64,000 nt of DNA from Mucilaginibacter boryungensis (GCF_015221995.1 NZ_JADFFM010000001.1:2542001-2606000), one strand, 5' to 3'; positions 1-9,618 are shown, counted from the first letter of the stretch. Notes: a model not told the origin generated them from the sequence alone. Numbers and translations are program-made.

Positions 1-1
1 T

Positions 2-175
2 GTGGTTGATTTAATTTCCGACCAAACTGAACCAAGCCAAACCTTATTGGATGAGCTGCAGGAAGCTAAAAATACTATCGCTGCCCAAACTTTAAAAATA
101 AGCCATTTGCAGGAATATATAATTACCCTTTACGAACAATTACACAAACACACACAGGATGTAATTAGCGGTTAA
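2..175 (+). CDS. C-terminal end of an unidentified protein (partial)
   Basis: An open frame enters from the left edge and stops at TAA 173-175, giving the last 57 residues of a protein whose start lies outside the window. The visible part is rich in Leu, Glu, Gln and Ile in a heptad-like pattern (LLDELQEAKNTI, then KISHLQEYIITLYEQL), which suggests a C-terminal coiled coil. The next gene is convergent and belongs to exopolysaccharide synthesis, so a glycosyltransferase or chain-length protein is possible, but nothing visible identifies the family. Confidence 0.5.
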   Translation: MVDLISDQTEPSQTLLDELQEAKNTIAAQTLKISHLQEYIITLYEQLHKHTQDVISG

Positions 176-236
176 TTATTCCCGTGTGCGTTGTGCAACA
201 TCACTCAATTAATTGTTTTTATCTTCCTTACTATAA

Positions 237-1613
237 CTAATAAGCATTTTTATCGCCTTTAAATGTGGTTGAAAGCGTTTGAAGTACTATTTGCATATCC
301 AACCAGAAATTCCAGTTCTCGATATACCAAAGGTCATGTTCAACTCTTTTTATCAGTTGTTCATCAACCTTAATTTCGCCGCGGTAACCATTTACCTGGG
401 CCCAACCTGTAAGACCTGGTTTTATAGAATGACGCAGCATGTAGCTACCATGTAAGCGAGAGTAATCCTCGGTATGTTTTAACATATGCGGCCTTGACCC
501 TACTACCGACATATCGCCGGCAAGAACATTAAAAAACTGAGGTAATTCATCGAGATTGGTACGCCTTAAAAATTTACCTATGCGTGTATACCTTGCATCG
601 TTTTGTGTAACCTGCATAGTATCCGCTGCATCGTTAACTTTCAAACTTCTAAATTTCAAGCATAAAAACGGACGATTATTTTTCCCGGTACGGAATTGCT
701 TAAAGAATATTGGCCCCTCAGATTCCATTTTTATCAATATCGCTATTATTGGTATAAGCCATGACAGGATAAACACAATTACAAGCGAACTGAATATAAC
801 ATCGAATATCCTTTTCTGAACCTGGCCTGAAATTTCAGCCAGTGGCTCTGGTTTGAGCGAAACTATAGGCAGGCTATCATCAAATTCAAAACTGTATTTA
901 TATTTATCGTTGTTACGGAACTGCGGAACAAATTTGAATTTGATAAAATTGTTCTGTGCTTCGTCTGCCAGTTCATAAAGTTCAGGCATATAATCAGGCG
1001 ATATAACTGAGTATATTTCTGCAATATTGTTGTTTTTGGCATAGCTAAGGCAATCGCTTATAGCACCCAGGTATGCATAATTATTAGCGATGTTTGGCGT
1101 ATCGTTAAAAAAGCCTTTTATCTCATAAAAAATTTGTTTTTTCTCCAACTGTTCAACTAAGGCAATAGCTTGCTTGACATCGCCTATAATAACAACCCTT
1201 TTACGGAAAACGCCTGTCCTGTCTATAAACTTAACTATGCCAACCATGCCTATCCTGCTTGCGATTAGGAATACTCCAAACCATACTACGTCATATAGGA
1301 TAAAGTTTACTGTATCTGCTAAAAAATTCAAGTCAAAAAACAGCCATGTAATAAGTCCAAAAAAGATGTAAGTAATTGTTGTTTGCTTAAGCAAGTCGTA
1401 TACCCTGTAAATCCTATCATATTTATATATCCCGGCAACGTGAGAGCATATAAGCCATGCCATATTGTTAAATACAATTAACAATGTATAAAAATGCGCC
1501 TGGCTATTTACTATATTACCAATGTTTGTTATTAATAGAAAATGAATAATATTAAAAACAAGCAGATCGGGGAATAAAAAGGAAAGTTTAGCAGAGTTGT
1601 GTTTCGGTTTCAT
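237..1613 (-). CDS. Exopolysaccharide biosynthesis polyprenyl glycosylphosphotransferase (WcaJ/WbaP type)
   Basis: Inner-membrane enzyme of 458 aa expected to transfer a sugar-1-phosphate from a nucleotide sugar to undecaprenyl phosphate, the first step of EPS or capsule repeat-unit synthesis. The N-terminal third is hydrophobic with several predicted membrane segments. Residues about 138-205 look like a Rossmann-like central domain (KRVVIIGD). The catalytic bacterial sugar transferase domain begins at KRIFDV (267), has a long membrane segment to about 295, then the conserved FKQFRTG, LKFRSL, LDELPQ (354-359) and VGSRPHM (371-377) motifs. Full length for the family. It lies 11 bp downstream of the WecG-like gene on the same strand, so the two are probably co-transcribed. 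The sugar specificity cannot be read from the sequence. Confidence 0.93.
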   Translation of the reverse strand: MKPKHNSAKLSFLFPDLLVFNIIHFLLITNIGNIVNSQAHFYTLLIVFNNMAWLICSHVAGIYKYDRIYRVYDLLKQTTITYIFFGLITWLFFDLNFLADTVNFILYDVVWFGVFLIASRIGMVGIVKFIDRTGVFRKRVVIIGDVKQAIALVEQLEKKQIFYEIKGFFNDTPNIANNYAYLGAISDCLSYAKNNNIAEIYSVISPDYMPELYELADEAQNNFIKFKFVPQFRNNDKYKYSFEFDDSLPIVSLKPEPLAEISGQVQKRIFDVIFSSLVIVFILSWLIPIIAILIKMESEGPIFFKQFRTGKNNRPFLCLKFRSLKVNDAADTMQVTQNDARYTRIGKFLRRTNLDELPQFFNVLAGDMSVVGSRPHMLKHTEDYSRLHGSYMLRHSIKPGLTGWAQVNGYRGEIKVDEQLIKRVEHDLWYIENWNFWLDMQIVLQTLSTTFKGDKNAY

Positions 1614-1624
1614 ATCGAATAAAT

Positions 1625-2440
1625 TTAGGCAGCGGTGTATTCGTCGTTTCGTAATGATGAAGGTATTGTAATAACTGGGGCATCAGGACGTGAATTACTA
1701 TTAGAAATAGTATTCCCTGTCTTTAATTTTTGCTGGATCAACTTGTAAGCGAAGACCGGTCCGTAAACCAGGTACCTTTTGTACAATCTCCGTGGTTCAG
1801 ATACCATGCGGCCCAGCCATTCCAGTCCAAGATTTATCCAAACCTTATTTGGTCTTTTAACAGTACCGGCATAAAAATCAAAAACTGCACCTATTGAACA
1901 TATATATTTTGCATTCAATAAACTTTTGTTGGCTATAGCCCATTTTTCTTGCTTCGGAGCAGTCATTCCAATAAATAACACGTCGGGGCTTACTTCATTT
2001 ACCCTGTCAATCATCTCCTGATTTTCTTCCCTGGTAAATTCTTTCTTAAATGGCGGAGAATAGAAATACCCTTTTATATTGGGATATTCCTTTTTTAATC
2101 TTTTTTCGATTTTTTCAAGCGTGGCTGTTGATGAGCCAAGGTAGAAACAAGATCCGCCTTTGTCATTCAAATCCTTTAACAAATAATCATGCAAATCGGC
2201 CCCTGAAACCTTTTTTATTACAGAGCCTTTTAAAAATTTGGCGGCGATAGTGATGCCTATACCATCTGGCAACAAGATATCTGAATTCTTTAAAGCATCT
2301 TTAAAATCGCCGTCCCGTTCAGCCATGCAGTAAGAGTACTGATTAATTGTATTTATAACGGTCTTGTGGTGTGTAGGAAGTTTTTCAAGGGTGTCTGCAA
2401 ATACGTCGTATCCCAGGCAGCTGCAAGTACTAGTGAACAT
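1625..2440 (-). CDS. WecG/TagA/CpsF family glycosyltransferase
   Basis: A 271-aa GT26-type glycosyltransferase predicted to add the second sugar to a polyprenyl-linked intermediate on the cytoplasmic membrane face. Family signatures are visible: LLPDGIGI (56-63), the loop KVSGADL (77-83), and the diagnostic GMTAPKQEKWA (158-168). The C-terminal region (RPNKVWINLGLEWLGRM, then EPRRLYKRY) matches the basic membrane-association end of this family. It precedes the glycosylphosphotransferase by 11 bp, forming a compact EPS initiation pair. The start chosen gives MFTSTCSCLGYDVF; no signal peptide is expected. The Cys-rich N-terminus is slightly odd. Confidence 0.9.
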   Translation of the reverse strand: MFTSTCSCLGYDVFADTLEKLPTHHKTVINTINQYSYCMAERDGDFKDALKNSDILLPDGIGITIAAKFLKGSVIKKVSGADLHDYLLKDLNDKGGSCFYLGSSTATLEKIEKRLKKEYPNIKGYFYSPPFKKEFTREENQEMIDRVNEVSPDVLFIGMTAPKQEKWAIANKSLLNAKYICSIGAVFDFYAGTVKRPNKVWINLGLEWLGRMVSEPRRLYKRYLVYGPVFAYKLIQQKLKTGNTISNSNSRPDAPVITIPSSLRNDEYTAA

Positions 2441-3086
2441 TTCTGTAATTTTTTAGTGATCATTAAGTTAACTACAGAGCAATTATTATTTAATAATTTT
2501 CACTTTACCATTATAATTAATTTAAAATATATCAATCTCACCATATTATTAACCACAACTTTATATTTTAAAACAATTAAAGATAATTTTATAATTATTA
2601 TTTAATTTTATCTCTGTTGTAACATTAATTACAATAAATACGCCAACATTAAACCAAAAGTTAAATGCAGCTGTAAATAATTATCCAAAATGTTATTTAG
2701 GTAAATTTAAAAGCAATTTTTAAACAAAAAATGATATAATCCAACTTATACCTTTAGCAGTTATGTAGACTAATTAGACACTAATGACTAATTCTGTATA
2801 GTTTTTAGTTAAAAAAATTTCCAAAAATAGACACTATACTTTGTCATTTCATCCAGGGGATGCATTAATAATTTGGAAGGGTAAAAGATGGCGTTATAAT
2901 GCCGCCGGTAAGTTTTCATGGCCGGGAGGTTCGGATCGGCAAATAAAGTGTTTAGTTTAGTATATTCACTGTATGATTTTTCTGTTATTTAGGTCGAACA
3001 GTGCTTAAATTTATAGAAATTTATACATTGTATGTTATGCATGCTTTCATAACATTTTATTTTTTTACCAAATGTTAGTCAGTGTT
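2441..3086. other. Long AT-rich intergenic region
   Basis: About 650 bp upstream of the EPS pair without a well supported gene. It is strongly AT-rich except for 2855-2945, which is richer in GC. That part lies in a plus-strand frame from TTG 2841 to TAG 2958-2960 encoding 39 residues (ALIIWKGKRWRYNAAGKF in the middle), which reads like protein but has no ATG. Near 2766-2795 there is a cluster of related words: GACTAATT at 2768, GACACTAAT at 2777 and GACTAATT again at 2786; TAGACACTA recurs near 2828. These could be regulatory sites for the EPS promoter, but I cannot assign them. Confidence 0.4.
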
Positions 3087-3254
3087 TTAATTCCAATCGT
3101 CGGGCGGATCCATATAAAGCATAAAGGTTAACCAGCCAAAAACTACAATAATTGTAAATACAATAATGGCTATAATGGTATGAAACCATAACGCCCAACC
3201 TATTATTATAAGTACTAAAGTTAAAAATCCTGCTCTTCCTATTGCTTTTACCAT
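3087..3254 (-). CDS. Small membrane protein, 55 aa
   Basis: A short minus-strand frame encodes MVKAIGRAGF, then two hydrophobic stretches (residues 11-24 and 27-47) and a short acidic tail MDPPDDWN. The pattern is a one- or two-span inner-membrane miniprotein with a basic N-terminus, probably cytoplasmic. A longer frame on the same strand (3079-3270) gives a Tyr/Cys/His-rich sequence that looks non-biological, so the 55-aa frame is preferred. Similar short hydrophobic proteins are common in Sphingobacteriaceae. No function can be assigned. It stands alone between the EPS gap and the next plus-strand gene. Confidence 0.6.
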   Translation of the reverse strand: MVKAIGRAGFLTLVLIIIGWALWFHTIIAIIVFTIIVVFGWLTFMLYMDPPDDWN

Positions 3255-3503
3255 AAAATGCGCAGATCAATATTTAAATATAAGGAAAATTAAAAACGTT
3301 AGACAAAAATTATTTTTGAATTTCATTCACTCATGTTCGGCAGGCTTTTTGTTTATAGCTAAACGCAGTCTTTATTAGCTACACTTAGTTGCAGTTTTAT
3401 ATAGAATGTAAGTGCGGTGGATGAAGATATTGCCAGTATGGTTATAGCGGCTAACTCCACACTAAGTAAACAAAAGCTATATATATAAACATTTTAACTA
3501 AAA

Positions 3504-3764
3504 ATGGAAAACGTTGAAATTGTAAGGTGTTATTGTTTTAATCCATTGTGCAAAAGTTCGATTTTTGCGTCTAAGAAAAACATCACTGTATGGGAGCCGC
3601 TGGAGCGAGTATTATCTGAGCCGATACGTTGCCAAGATTGTAATACCGATTTAATTTCGAAACCTGCTTTGGAAATTAAAATCCAAATAAATAGTTGTTT
3701 GTATAAACCTGTACCTATGGAGCCAATAGTGATCACTAAAGATCAATTTGTAATACTTATTTAG
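3504..3764 (+). CDS. Small Cys-containing hypothetical protein
   Basis: An 86-aa plus-strand protein with six cysteines (C9, C11, C16, C43, C46, C65). The arrangement CYCFNPLC followed about 27 residues later by CQDC resembles a zinc-ribbon knuckle pair, so metal binding is a reasonable guess. There is no signal peptide and no membrane segment. It stands alone, with AT-rich spacers of about 250 and 275 bp either side. I do not recognise the family. The opposite-strand frame across the same bases looks less protein-like. Confidence 0.5.
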   Translation: MENVEIVRCYCFNPLCKSSIFASKKNITVWEPLERVLSEPIRCQDCNTDLISKPALEIKIQINSCLYKPVPMEPIVITKDQFVILI

Positions 3765-4009
3765 GCTACACATTCGGACTAAATACACACATTATATCCA
3801 ATAGTCCATAATTCTTTTTAATTACATTAAGGATAATTGATTGTACACTTATCCATAATTATTATTACACTGTTAATAAAGCCATGACTTAACCAATAAT
3901 TGCTTCAATCAAACAAAAACTTCATTCCATTACCTTTTAATTAATATGTATTTCTAAAACGTGTTCATATAGATTATATTTATTAATCAAAATGAAAACT
4001 AATTTCTTT

Positions 4010-4055
4010 AAAAGTAGTTTCACTATAAAATCCAATTACCATGAAAACTACTTTT
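4010..4055 (+). promoter_or_regulatory. Inverted repeat spanning the start of the beta-helix lipoprotein gene
   Basis: AAAAGTAGTTT (4010-4020) is perfectly complementary to AAACTACTTTT (4045-4055). In mRNA an 11-bp AU-rich stem would form with the AUG (4041-4043) in the loop just before the descending arm, which covers codons 2-5. The word ATGAAAACTA also occurs at about 3992, 49 bp upstream, as a direct repeat. A translation-controlling hairpin is an inference; low-complexity AT sequence can form such pairs by chance. Confidence 0.35.
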
Positions 4056-5402
4056 TTACTTCCAATCTTAGCAGCGGCAGTTCTTTTTTCGTGTAAAAAA
4101 GACAGCTTATCACTTACCAACAATGATTCTCAGTTAGATACATTGCAGGGAACCATATCAACGAATACGACATTAAGTGCCAACAAAAACTACTTTTTAA
4201 AGGGCAAAGTGTATGTTAAAAACAATGCGACACTCAGCATACCCGCTGGTGTTACTGTTTTTGCACAGGTAAACGAACTTGCCGATAATAAAAGTGCTTT
4301 AATTATTACAAGAGGCGCTAAAATTAATATAGCCGGTACTGCCGATAACCCGGTTGTATTTACATCGGCGGCTACTAATAAAAAACAAGGGGATTGGGGC
4401 GCAATTATTATATTAGGAAATGCACCTACCAATGTAGGGACTGGCCATGTGGAAGGCTTACCTGTATCGAACGATACACAATACGGTGGAAGCGTAGCAA
4501 CCGATAACTCGGGATCTATTAATTATCTGCGGATAGAATATAGTGGGGGCATAAATCCGCCTGCTGAAGATGAGTGGATTGTAGATAAAGCCAGCGGGTT
4601 GTGCCTTGCAGGCGTTGGGTCTGGGACACAAATTGATAATGTAATGGTGTCGCATTCAAACGATGATGGTTTTCAATTTGTGGGCGGTACAGTGAATGCA
4701 ACACACCTGATAGCTTTTAATAATGGTGACGACGATTTCGATTTCGATTTAGGCTATGAAGGGAATTTACAATTCTTAATAGCATACCGCACGCAGGCAT
4801 CTTCTCAAGCATTGCGGGCCAACGGACTTGAAAGTTATAATGATGAGGTACCAACAACCAACACGCCGCTTACGCGCCCTGTAATTTCTAATATGACTAT
4901 TATTGGTCCGCAAGGAACAGAATCGGTTAAAACAAATATTAACCAGGGTGTGTACATGCGCAAAGGGACTCGCCTGGCTATTAGAAATTCTATTGTAGCT
5001 GAATATAGCCAGGGAGCGTTTATGGTTTGCCCAAGAACAAGGCCTGCGATACTAAATAATGACTGGGCCGAATTCAGGTATAATTTGGTTCAGTCGGATA
5101 ACAGCGATCGTACGTTTTCGTATGATACCAGTACATCAATTATCCCGGACCCTGAATTGGCAACATTTGAAACAAACAGCGTAAATAATAATGTTTTACT
5201 CATTGCAATGGCTGATTTCAAGTTAACAGGAACTTATAGCGCGGTTCCAGATTTAACGCCTGCAACTGGTTCACCAGCATTGTCGGGTGCTAATTTTACC
5301 GGAGTAGATTTTTCTTCAGCCTTTTTTGTAAAAACTACCTATCGTGGGGCTGTTGGATCATCCAATTGGGCAGCGGCAAACAACTGGGCTACCTGGAAAT
5401 AA
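4041..5402 (+). CDS. Lipoprotein with right-handed beta-helix-like body
   Basis: A 453-aa exported lipoprotein. The N-terminus MKTTFLLPILAAAVLFSC is a type II signal peptide with Cys18 followed by KKD. The body is Asn/Gly/Thr-rich with short beta-strand repeats, for example FLKGKVYVKNNATLSIPAG, TAGTADNPVVFTSA-like turns and the family hallmark WGAIIILGNAP, then INYLRIEYSGG and VMVSHSNDDGFQFVGGT. This is a pattern of Bacteroidota cell-surface proteins with a parallel beta-helix fold. No catalytic residues can be named, and no type IX sorting domain is visible. It may be a surface carbohydrate-binding or adhesion protein. It is monocistronic, with a strong terminator immediately downstream. Confidence 0.75.
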   Translation: MKTTFLLPILAAAVLFSCKKDSLSLTNNDSQLDTLQGTISTNTTLSANKNYFLKGKVYVKNNATLSIPAGVTVFAQVNELADNKSALIITRGAKINIAGTADNPVVFTSAATNKKQGDWGAIIILGNAPTNVGTGHVEGLPVSNDTQYGGSVATDNSGSINYLRIEYSGGINPPAEDEWIVDKASGLCLAGVGSGTQIDNVMVSHSNDDGFQFVGGTVNATHLIAFNNGDDDFDFDLGYEGNLQFLIAYRTQASSQALRANGLESYNDEVPTTNTPLTRPVISNMTIIGPQGTESVKTNINQGVYMRKGTRLAIRNSIVAEYSQGAFMVCPRTRPAILNNDWAEFRYNLVQSDNSDRTFSYDTSTSIIPDPELATFETNSVNNNVLLIAMADFKLTGTYSAVPDLTPATGSPALSGANFTGVDFSSAFFVKTTYRGAVGSSNWAAANNWATWK

Positions 5403-5420
5403 ACAGAGCTTAATTAGTAA

Positions 5421-5456
5421 AAAAATGAATGCCCGGAACAGGCATTCATTTTTTTT
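5421..5456 (+). terminator. Rho-independent terminator of the beta-helix lipoprotein gene
   Basis: Starting 19 bp after the stop codon, AAAAAATGAATGCC pairs with GGCATTCATTTTTT across a CGGAACA loop, a long hairpin ending in a T run. The A run on the left arm would let it also work from the other strand. Confidence 0.85.
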
Positions 5457-5707
5457 GCGCCTATGTTTTAATCTCACTTTCCTACCTCTGCCTATAGTAA
5501 AATCATAGCAGATTCTATACGATTAAGTTTCTCGGATTGATCAGTAGTTAACAATTCATAGCAGTTTCTTATACCTAAAAATAGATTTCAATAAATCATA
5601 TCCATTCCAATTCACACCGGAAATTAAATTACATTAAAGATAAAACAAATTAACTTTTACTTTATTATCATTAAATATAAAATAATTTATTGTTAATGTA
5701 ATAGGTT
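5457..5707. other. AT-rich intergenic region
   Basis: Between the terminator and the next plus-strand gene there is only AT-rich sequence. It probably carries the promoter of the 213-aa secreted protein gene, but no good TTTG/TAnnTTTG pair stands out and no open frame is convincing. Confidence 0.4.
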
Positions 5708-6349
5708 ATGGCAAAAAAATTTATCCAATTAAGCTGCAATAAAGTTTTATTACAACTTGTCGTTATTTTATTTATTTCCACATTAGCTTTCGCTCAGAAA
5801 AATAAAATTGGCTCTGCTGGTTATTTACAGACCGCTATTGGCTTTAAGGATATTAAGTTGGGCGAGGATATTAACAAATTAAACTATGCGAGAAGTTACC
5901 TTGATGACGACAGCAGGTTTGATGCTGACAGTTGTTTAAAACTGGCAGTAAGCGATTCCAGCGCGTTAAAATTTACCAATGATTTGAACTTAAGTATGAT
6001 AGGTGTGCGTACTTATAAAAATAAGATTGTAAACATATACCTATTCTTTCCTAAAAAAGACGGCTCGAAAATGCTGAGTACTTTTATAGCTACCTATGGC
6101 GGTTATTTCACCAAACCAGACGAGGATACAAATATTTATACCTGGGATTCTAAAAAGGTAAGCTTATCTTTAATGTATCAGGCCGACGTAGAATATGGCG
6201 TGGCGATATTCACGTACAAATCGCTGGCGGAATATATAGTTGAAGTAAAGGAACTGGCTGCGATGAAAAACCGGGCCCAAAACAATAAAGCACCGAAACC
6301 AACTGCTATCCTCAAAAACGCACTGGCCTCAAACAATACCAATAATTAA
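5708..6349 (+). CDS. Secreted protein of unknown function
   Basis: A 213-aa protein with a signal peptide: basic start MAKKFIQLS, hydrophobic core LLQLVVILFISTLAF, cleavage after AFA before QKN. The mature part begins with a short module (GFKDIKLGEDINKL) like periplasmic proteins that open with a 'gi...lG' strand, followed by mixed alpha/beta sequence and a basic, Asn/Ala-rich tail (KNRAQNNKAPKPTAILK). I do not recognise a named family. It is monocistronic and convergent with the PUL. Confidence 0.65.
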   Translation: MAKKFIQLSCNKVLLQLVVILFISTLAFAQKNKIGSAGYLQTAIGFKDIKLGEDINKLNYARSYLDDDSRFDADSCLKLAVSDSSALKFTNDLNLSMIGVRTYKNKIVNIYLFFPKKDGSKMLSTFIATYGGYFTKPDEDTNIYTWDSKKVSLSLMYQADVEYGVAIFTYKSLAEYIVEVKELAAMKNRAQNNKAPKPTAILKNALASNNTNN

Positions 6350-6459
6350 GACCGGTATAGTTAAATGGGTTTTTAATATTTCAAAAAATGATTGCAGCGT
6401 GTCTTACGATTGGAGTTTTTGTGGTTACCTATTTGGGTACACAACTACAATTACTTGCT

Positions 6460-9400
6460 TCAGTTTATAACTAAAATTTTAAAGTCGTCCATTAATCCAT
6501 AGTTATACAGGTCATACGAATTGCCTGGCGGTTGAGATTTAATATTATACCATTTTCCCGGGTCTACTAATCCAGGAACAGGTTTGTTGTAAAAGGGCCC
6601 TAACACATTTTTCAAGCTGCCTATTACCTCAACTTCCACTGTGTTATTTCCTTTTTTTAATAATCGGGTTATTGACAGGTTATTGGGTTCTGAAGTAATG
6701 ATACCGGCAAATACCTGATTAACCTTTACCGAAGCAACGGTCCCCTGCCATTTGCCCAGCTGAACGGTATACTGTTTACTTAAACTTTGTATGTAAAATG
6801 TTTTGCTGTAAGTAATACTTTGTCCATACAATGGCAATCCTTGCTTTGCCCAACTGCCTAATCCAATTGGCACTGGCGGACTGATTACCCAACCTTTATC
6901 AGCGGCTATTAAGTTAAAATCGCCACGGATGTAAACAGGTTCAATTTCGGCATATATACTCATAGGGGATATGCTTACCGCTATTTGATTATCTCCTGGT
7001 TTCAAATAAGGCCCGATCTTATAAACACCAAATGAACGATCAAGCCACCACTGCCCGGGTACATTTTTTACCACAATTCCGTTAATTTTTACATTACTCC
7101 ACAAGTGGGGCTGTTCAATTACAGCGCTGAAATGCTTACAATTAACTCCTTCTTTAATTGTGAAATGATAAGTTGCTGTATATCCTGTACCTTTTGAGAA
7201 GGTATCACGTTTTACAATGGCATTTTTAAACTGAGTGCGGTTATTCCATGGGTTTCCTACACCATCGGTAAAACCATAATGTTTAAATACTTTGTTCGAA
7301 GCCATACCAACATGCAAGTTCTTATAAGATGAATCCGGCTGATGGATATCTAAATCGCAAAAATCTACAGTGAGCGTATTATTATCAGGCCGTTGCACAT
7401 AAGCAGGTTTAGTTTTCACAACTATTATTGGTTTAGCAGGCGCCTCTTTTTGATAACCCTGTAATTGATGGTTTGAGATAAAAAGCATCATACTGCCAGC
7501 GGGTGGCACATTGAATTTAATCGACATATACCCATTTTGCTGCTTAAAATCATATTTACTGATCTTGCCCGTAAATAGGTCCATCCGTACTACATCTTTA
7601 CCCGCTAAGGCAACCTCTCCTATAGCTGCTTCTTCCATACTGGCATTAGACAGGAACAGGAGTTGACCATCTGTAAGCTGCCTACGCTGGTGATAGATAT
7701 TCCCGCCTATAGCTTTACCATCCAACCCTGTAATATGGAACTTGTTATTTTCAAAAAGTGACTGTAAAGTTGAAGTGTTATACCTTGTTTGTATATTATT
7801 TAATTGCGGTATGTTTAATAACTGCGCACTGGCAGCCCCATCAATCAGTTGCAATTTTTCAAAAGCAACAACTTTGCCCCCCGCCGCCATATATTGTTTT
7901 AACAGGCGATAGGTTTCGCTGTCTATATTCTCCATCCCTGGGGGTATAACCACACATTTATATGCCCGTTCGCCTACTACAAATTGGTTGCCCTTAACAC
8001 TACCGTGATCTTTTATTATATTTTCAGACCCAAGATCGTATTCCAGGTGCGCTTTTTGCATACTGGTAACAAAATCATTAAACACTTTGGTGATCTCAAA
8101 AAACCTTTTATTCTCTTTCCCATTATAATAATACATCCAGGCCGAAGTGGTTGGTTCTAAAATCAGGATATCATTATTTTGCCGGCCTTTTGATAGCAGT
8201 AACGATAACCGCGAAAAATAATGGTTAAGCGATTTGTAATAAGGCCACCAGGGCTCGTGATAAGAAAAGCTTTGCGGGTAATCGTATTTGCGTGCACCCG
8301 TAATAGTCATAAAAGATAAATGCTGGTTCAAAAAATTTACGCCTAACACAAATTCCCAATCAGCCAAACGTTTCATGTCCTTAAAGGTCAATTCCCAGCC
8401 ACCGCCGCCATAGGTTTCTGATAGCGCCCGTTTTTTGCCAAGCTGATTGGCTACACTACCTAATTCGCGCACGGCCCTGATATTGCCAAATTGCACCGGT
8501 TTTTCCTCGTTAAATTGATTAAACAGCATATCAATACCCGGCATTTGCTCCCAGGCATACATAGCCATATTATCAGGGCCATGGTACGGGCTTGGCCAGC
8601 CGTGTTCCCAATAATGTCCCGTCCAGACAAGTTTATGCTCAGCCATGTAAGCGGATACCGGTTTCGACCATCTATCTATAAACAGTTGCAATAATACCTG
8701 GTAGTAATTGTGCCTTACTTTTTTCCAATCCCCTACTTCCTGAAACAGGGAGGGCAACTGTTCCTTAAGATCGTACCCCCACTTTTTATAAAAGCGGTCA
8801 AACAAATCGGGCGTCCAACGTATACAGTTCTTTCCTTCATTAATAATGGTAGGCTCATCCGAGAAAACCCCTTTCACCGTTTTTCCAAACTCCTTTCCCA
8901 CCACTTTTTCATAACCTTTATATGTAATATCAATAAACTTTTCGGTTACCCCTTTCGCCATCAGGTCAACATACGATACCCCTATTGGGCCAGCAACCGA
9001 ACCTCTGTTTGATCTTTGATAATTTACCTTTCTGAATATGCGGTAACGCCCAACTTTCCCTTTTTCATCGGCCAGCTTGCTTGTAACATCTTTAAAAGTG
9101 CCACCCTGTTCTTTAAGGCAAACAAATACAGATGAGATATCGGCCGGTATTTCGGTCACCTCATCCATGTAAAGCATTTGTCCCTGATTATAAGCTTCGG
9201 GCATTTGTTCGACTAATAACCCGCCAGCAAAGCCTGTTGGGTACGAATTTTCGTCGTATATCCAGATATTTAAGCCAAGCTTTTTACCTTTTAACATCGC
9301 ATAGTTAAACAGGTCAAACCAATCCTTAGATAAATATTCGGTTATTAAGCCGGGACGTGCATGGATAATAACCCCGCCAAAATCATTATGCTTATAATCA

Positions 9401-9618
9401 TCAAGCATAGCATCTATCAGGCCCTTGGTTACTTTCGTATTCCATACCCAAAACGGAACGCTGCCATAATCCTTCCCCGGTTGATGAAACTGGCCACGGA
9501 TCTCATTAAAGCTGTCGCCTTTTATATGTGAATACGGTTGACAAAAACCGGCTATTCCACACCATAAATTCACAATAATACTAATAACTAACGCCCAATA
9601 TTTTACTTGTTTACACAT
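6460..9618 (-). CDS. Secreted GH106-like glycoside hydrolase with C-terminal beta-sandwich domains
   Basis: Last gene of the PUL, 1052 aa, with an N-terminal signal peptide (MCKQVKYWALVISIIVNLWC, cleavage near FCQ). The catalytic part shows motifs of the alpha-L-rhamnosidase-like GH106 superfamily: PFWVWN (55-60), GGVIIHARPG (81-90), YDENSYPTG (121-129) and FSDEP (252-256), whose Asp/Glu residues are candidate catalytic or calcium-binding positions. The C-terminal third (from about 760) has galactose-binding-like beta-sandwich sequence with WLDRSFGVYKIGPYLKPGDN, typical of the sugar-binding domains attached to these enzymes. The substrate is not provable; rhamnose or another terminal deoxy/uronic sugar is plausible. 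It starts 24 bp after the GH20 gene and shares its operon. Confidence 0.75.
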   Translation of the reverse strand: MCKQVKYWALVISIIVNLWCGIAGFCQPYSHIKGDSFNEIRGQFHQPGKDYGSVPFWVWNTKVTKGLIDAMLDDYKHNDFGGVIIHARPGLITEYLSKDWFDLFNYAMLKGKKLGLNIWIYDENSYPTGFAGGLLVEQMPEAYNQGQMLYMDEVTEIPADISSVFVCLKEQGGTFKDVTSKLADEKGKVGRYRIFRKVNYQRSNRGSVAGPIGVSYVDLMAKGVTEKFIDITYKGYEKVVGKEFGKTVKGVFSDEPTIINEGKNCIRWTPDLFDRFYKKWGYDLKEQLPSLFQEVGDWKKVRHNYYQVLLQLFIDRWSKPVSAYMAEHKLVWTGHYWEHGWPSPYHGPDNMAMYAWEQMPGIDMLFNQFNEEKPVQFGNIRAVRELGSVANQLGKKRALSETYGGGGWELTFKDMKRLADWEFVLGVNFLNQHLSFMTITGARKYDYPQSFSYHEPWWPYYKSLNHYFSRLSLLLSKGRQNNDILILEPTTSAWMYYYNGKENKRFFEITKVFNDFVTSMQKAHLEYDLGSENIIKDHGSVKGNQFVVGERAYKCVVIPPGMENIDSETYRLLKQYMAAGGKVVAFEKLQLIDGAASAQLLNIPQLNNIQTRYNTSTLQSLFENNKFHITGLDGKAIGGNIYHQRRQLTDGQLLFLSNASMEEAAIGEVALAGKDVVRMDLFTGKISKYDFKQQNGYMSIKFNVPPAGSMMLFISNHQLQGYQKEAPAKPIIVVKTKPAYVQRPDNNTLTVDFCDLDIHQPDSSYKNLHVGMASNKVFKHYGFTDGVGNPWNNRTQFKNAIVKRDTFSKGTGYTATYHFTIKEGVNCKHFSAVIEQPHLWSNVKINGIVVKNVPGQWWLDRSFGVYKIGPYLKPGDNQIAVSISPMSIYAEIEPVYIRGDFNLIAADKGWVISPPVPIGLGSWAKQGLPLYGQSITYSKTFYIQSLSKQYTVQLGKWQGTVASVKVNQVFAGIITSEPNNLSITRLLKKGNNTVEVEVIGSLKNVLGPFYNKPVPGLVDPGKWYNIKSQPPGNSYDLYNYGLMDDFKILVIN

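Noticed and set aside
3079..3270. 63-residue minus-strand frame overlapping the small membrane protein
   Set aside because: Tyr/Cys/His-rich with no recognisable pattern; the other frame encodes a plausible membrane protein with better start and stop.
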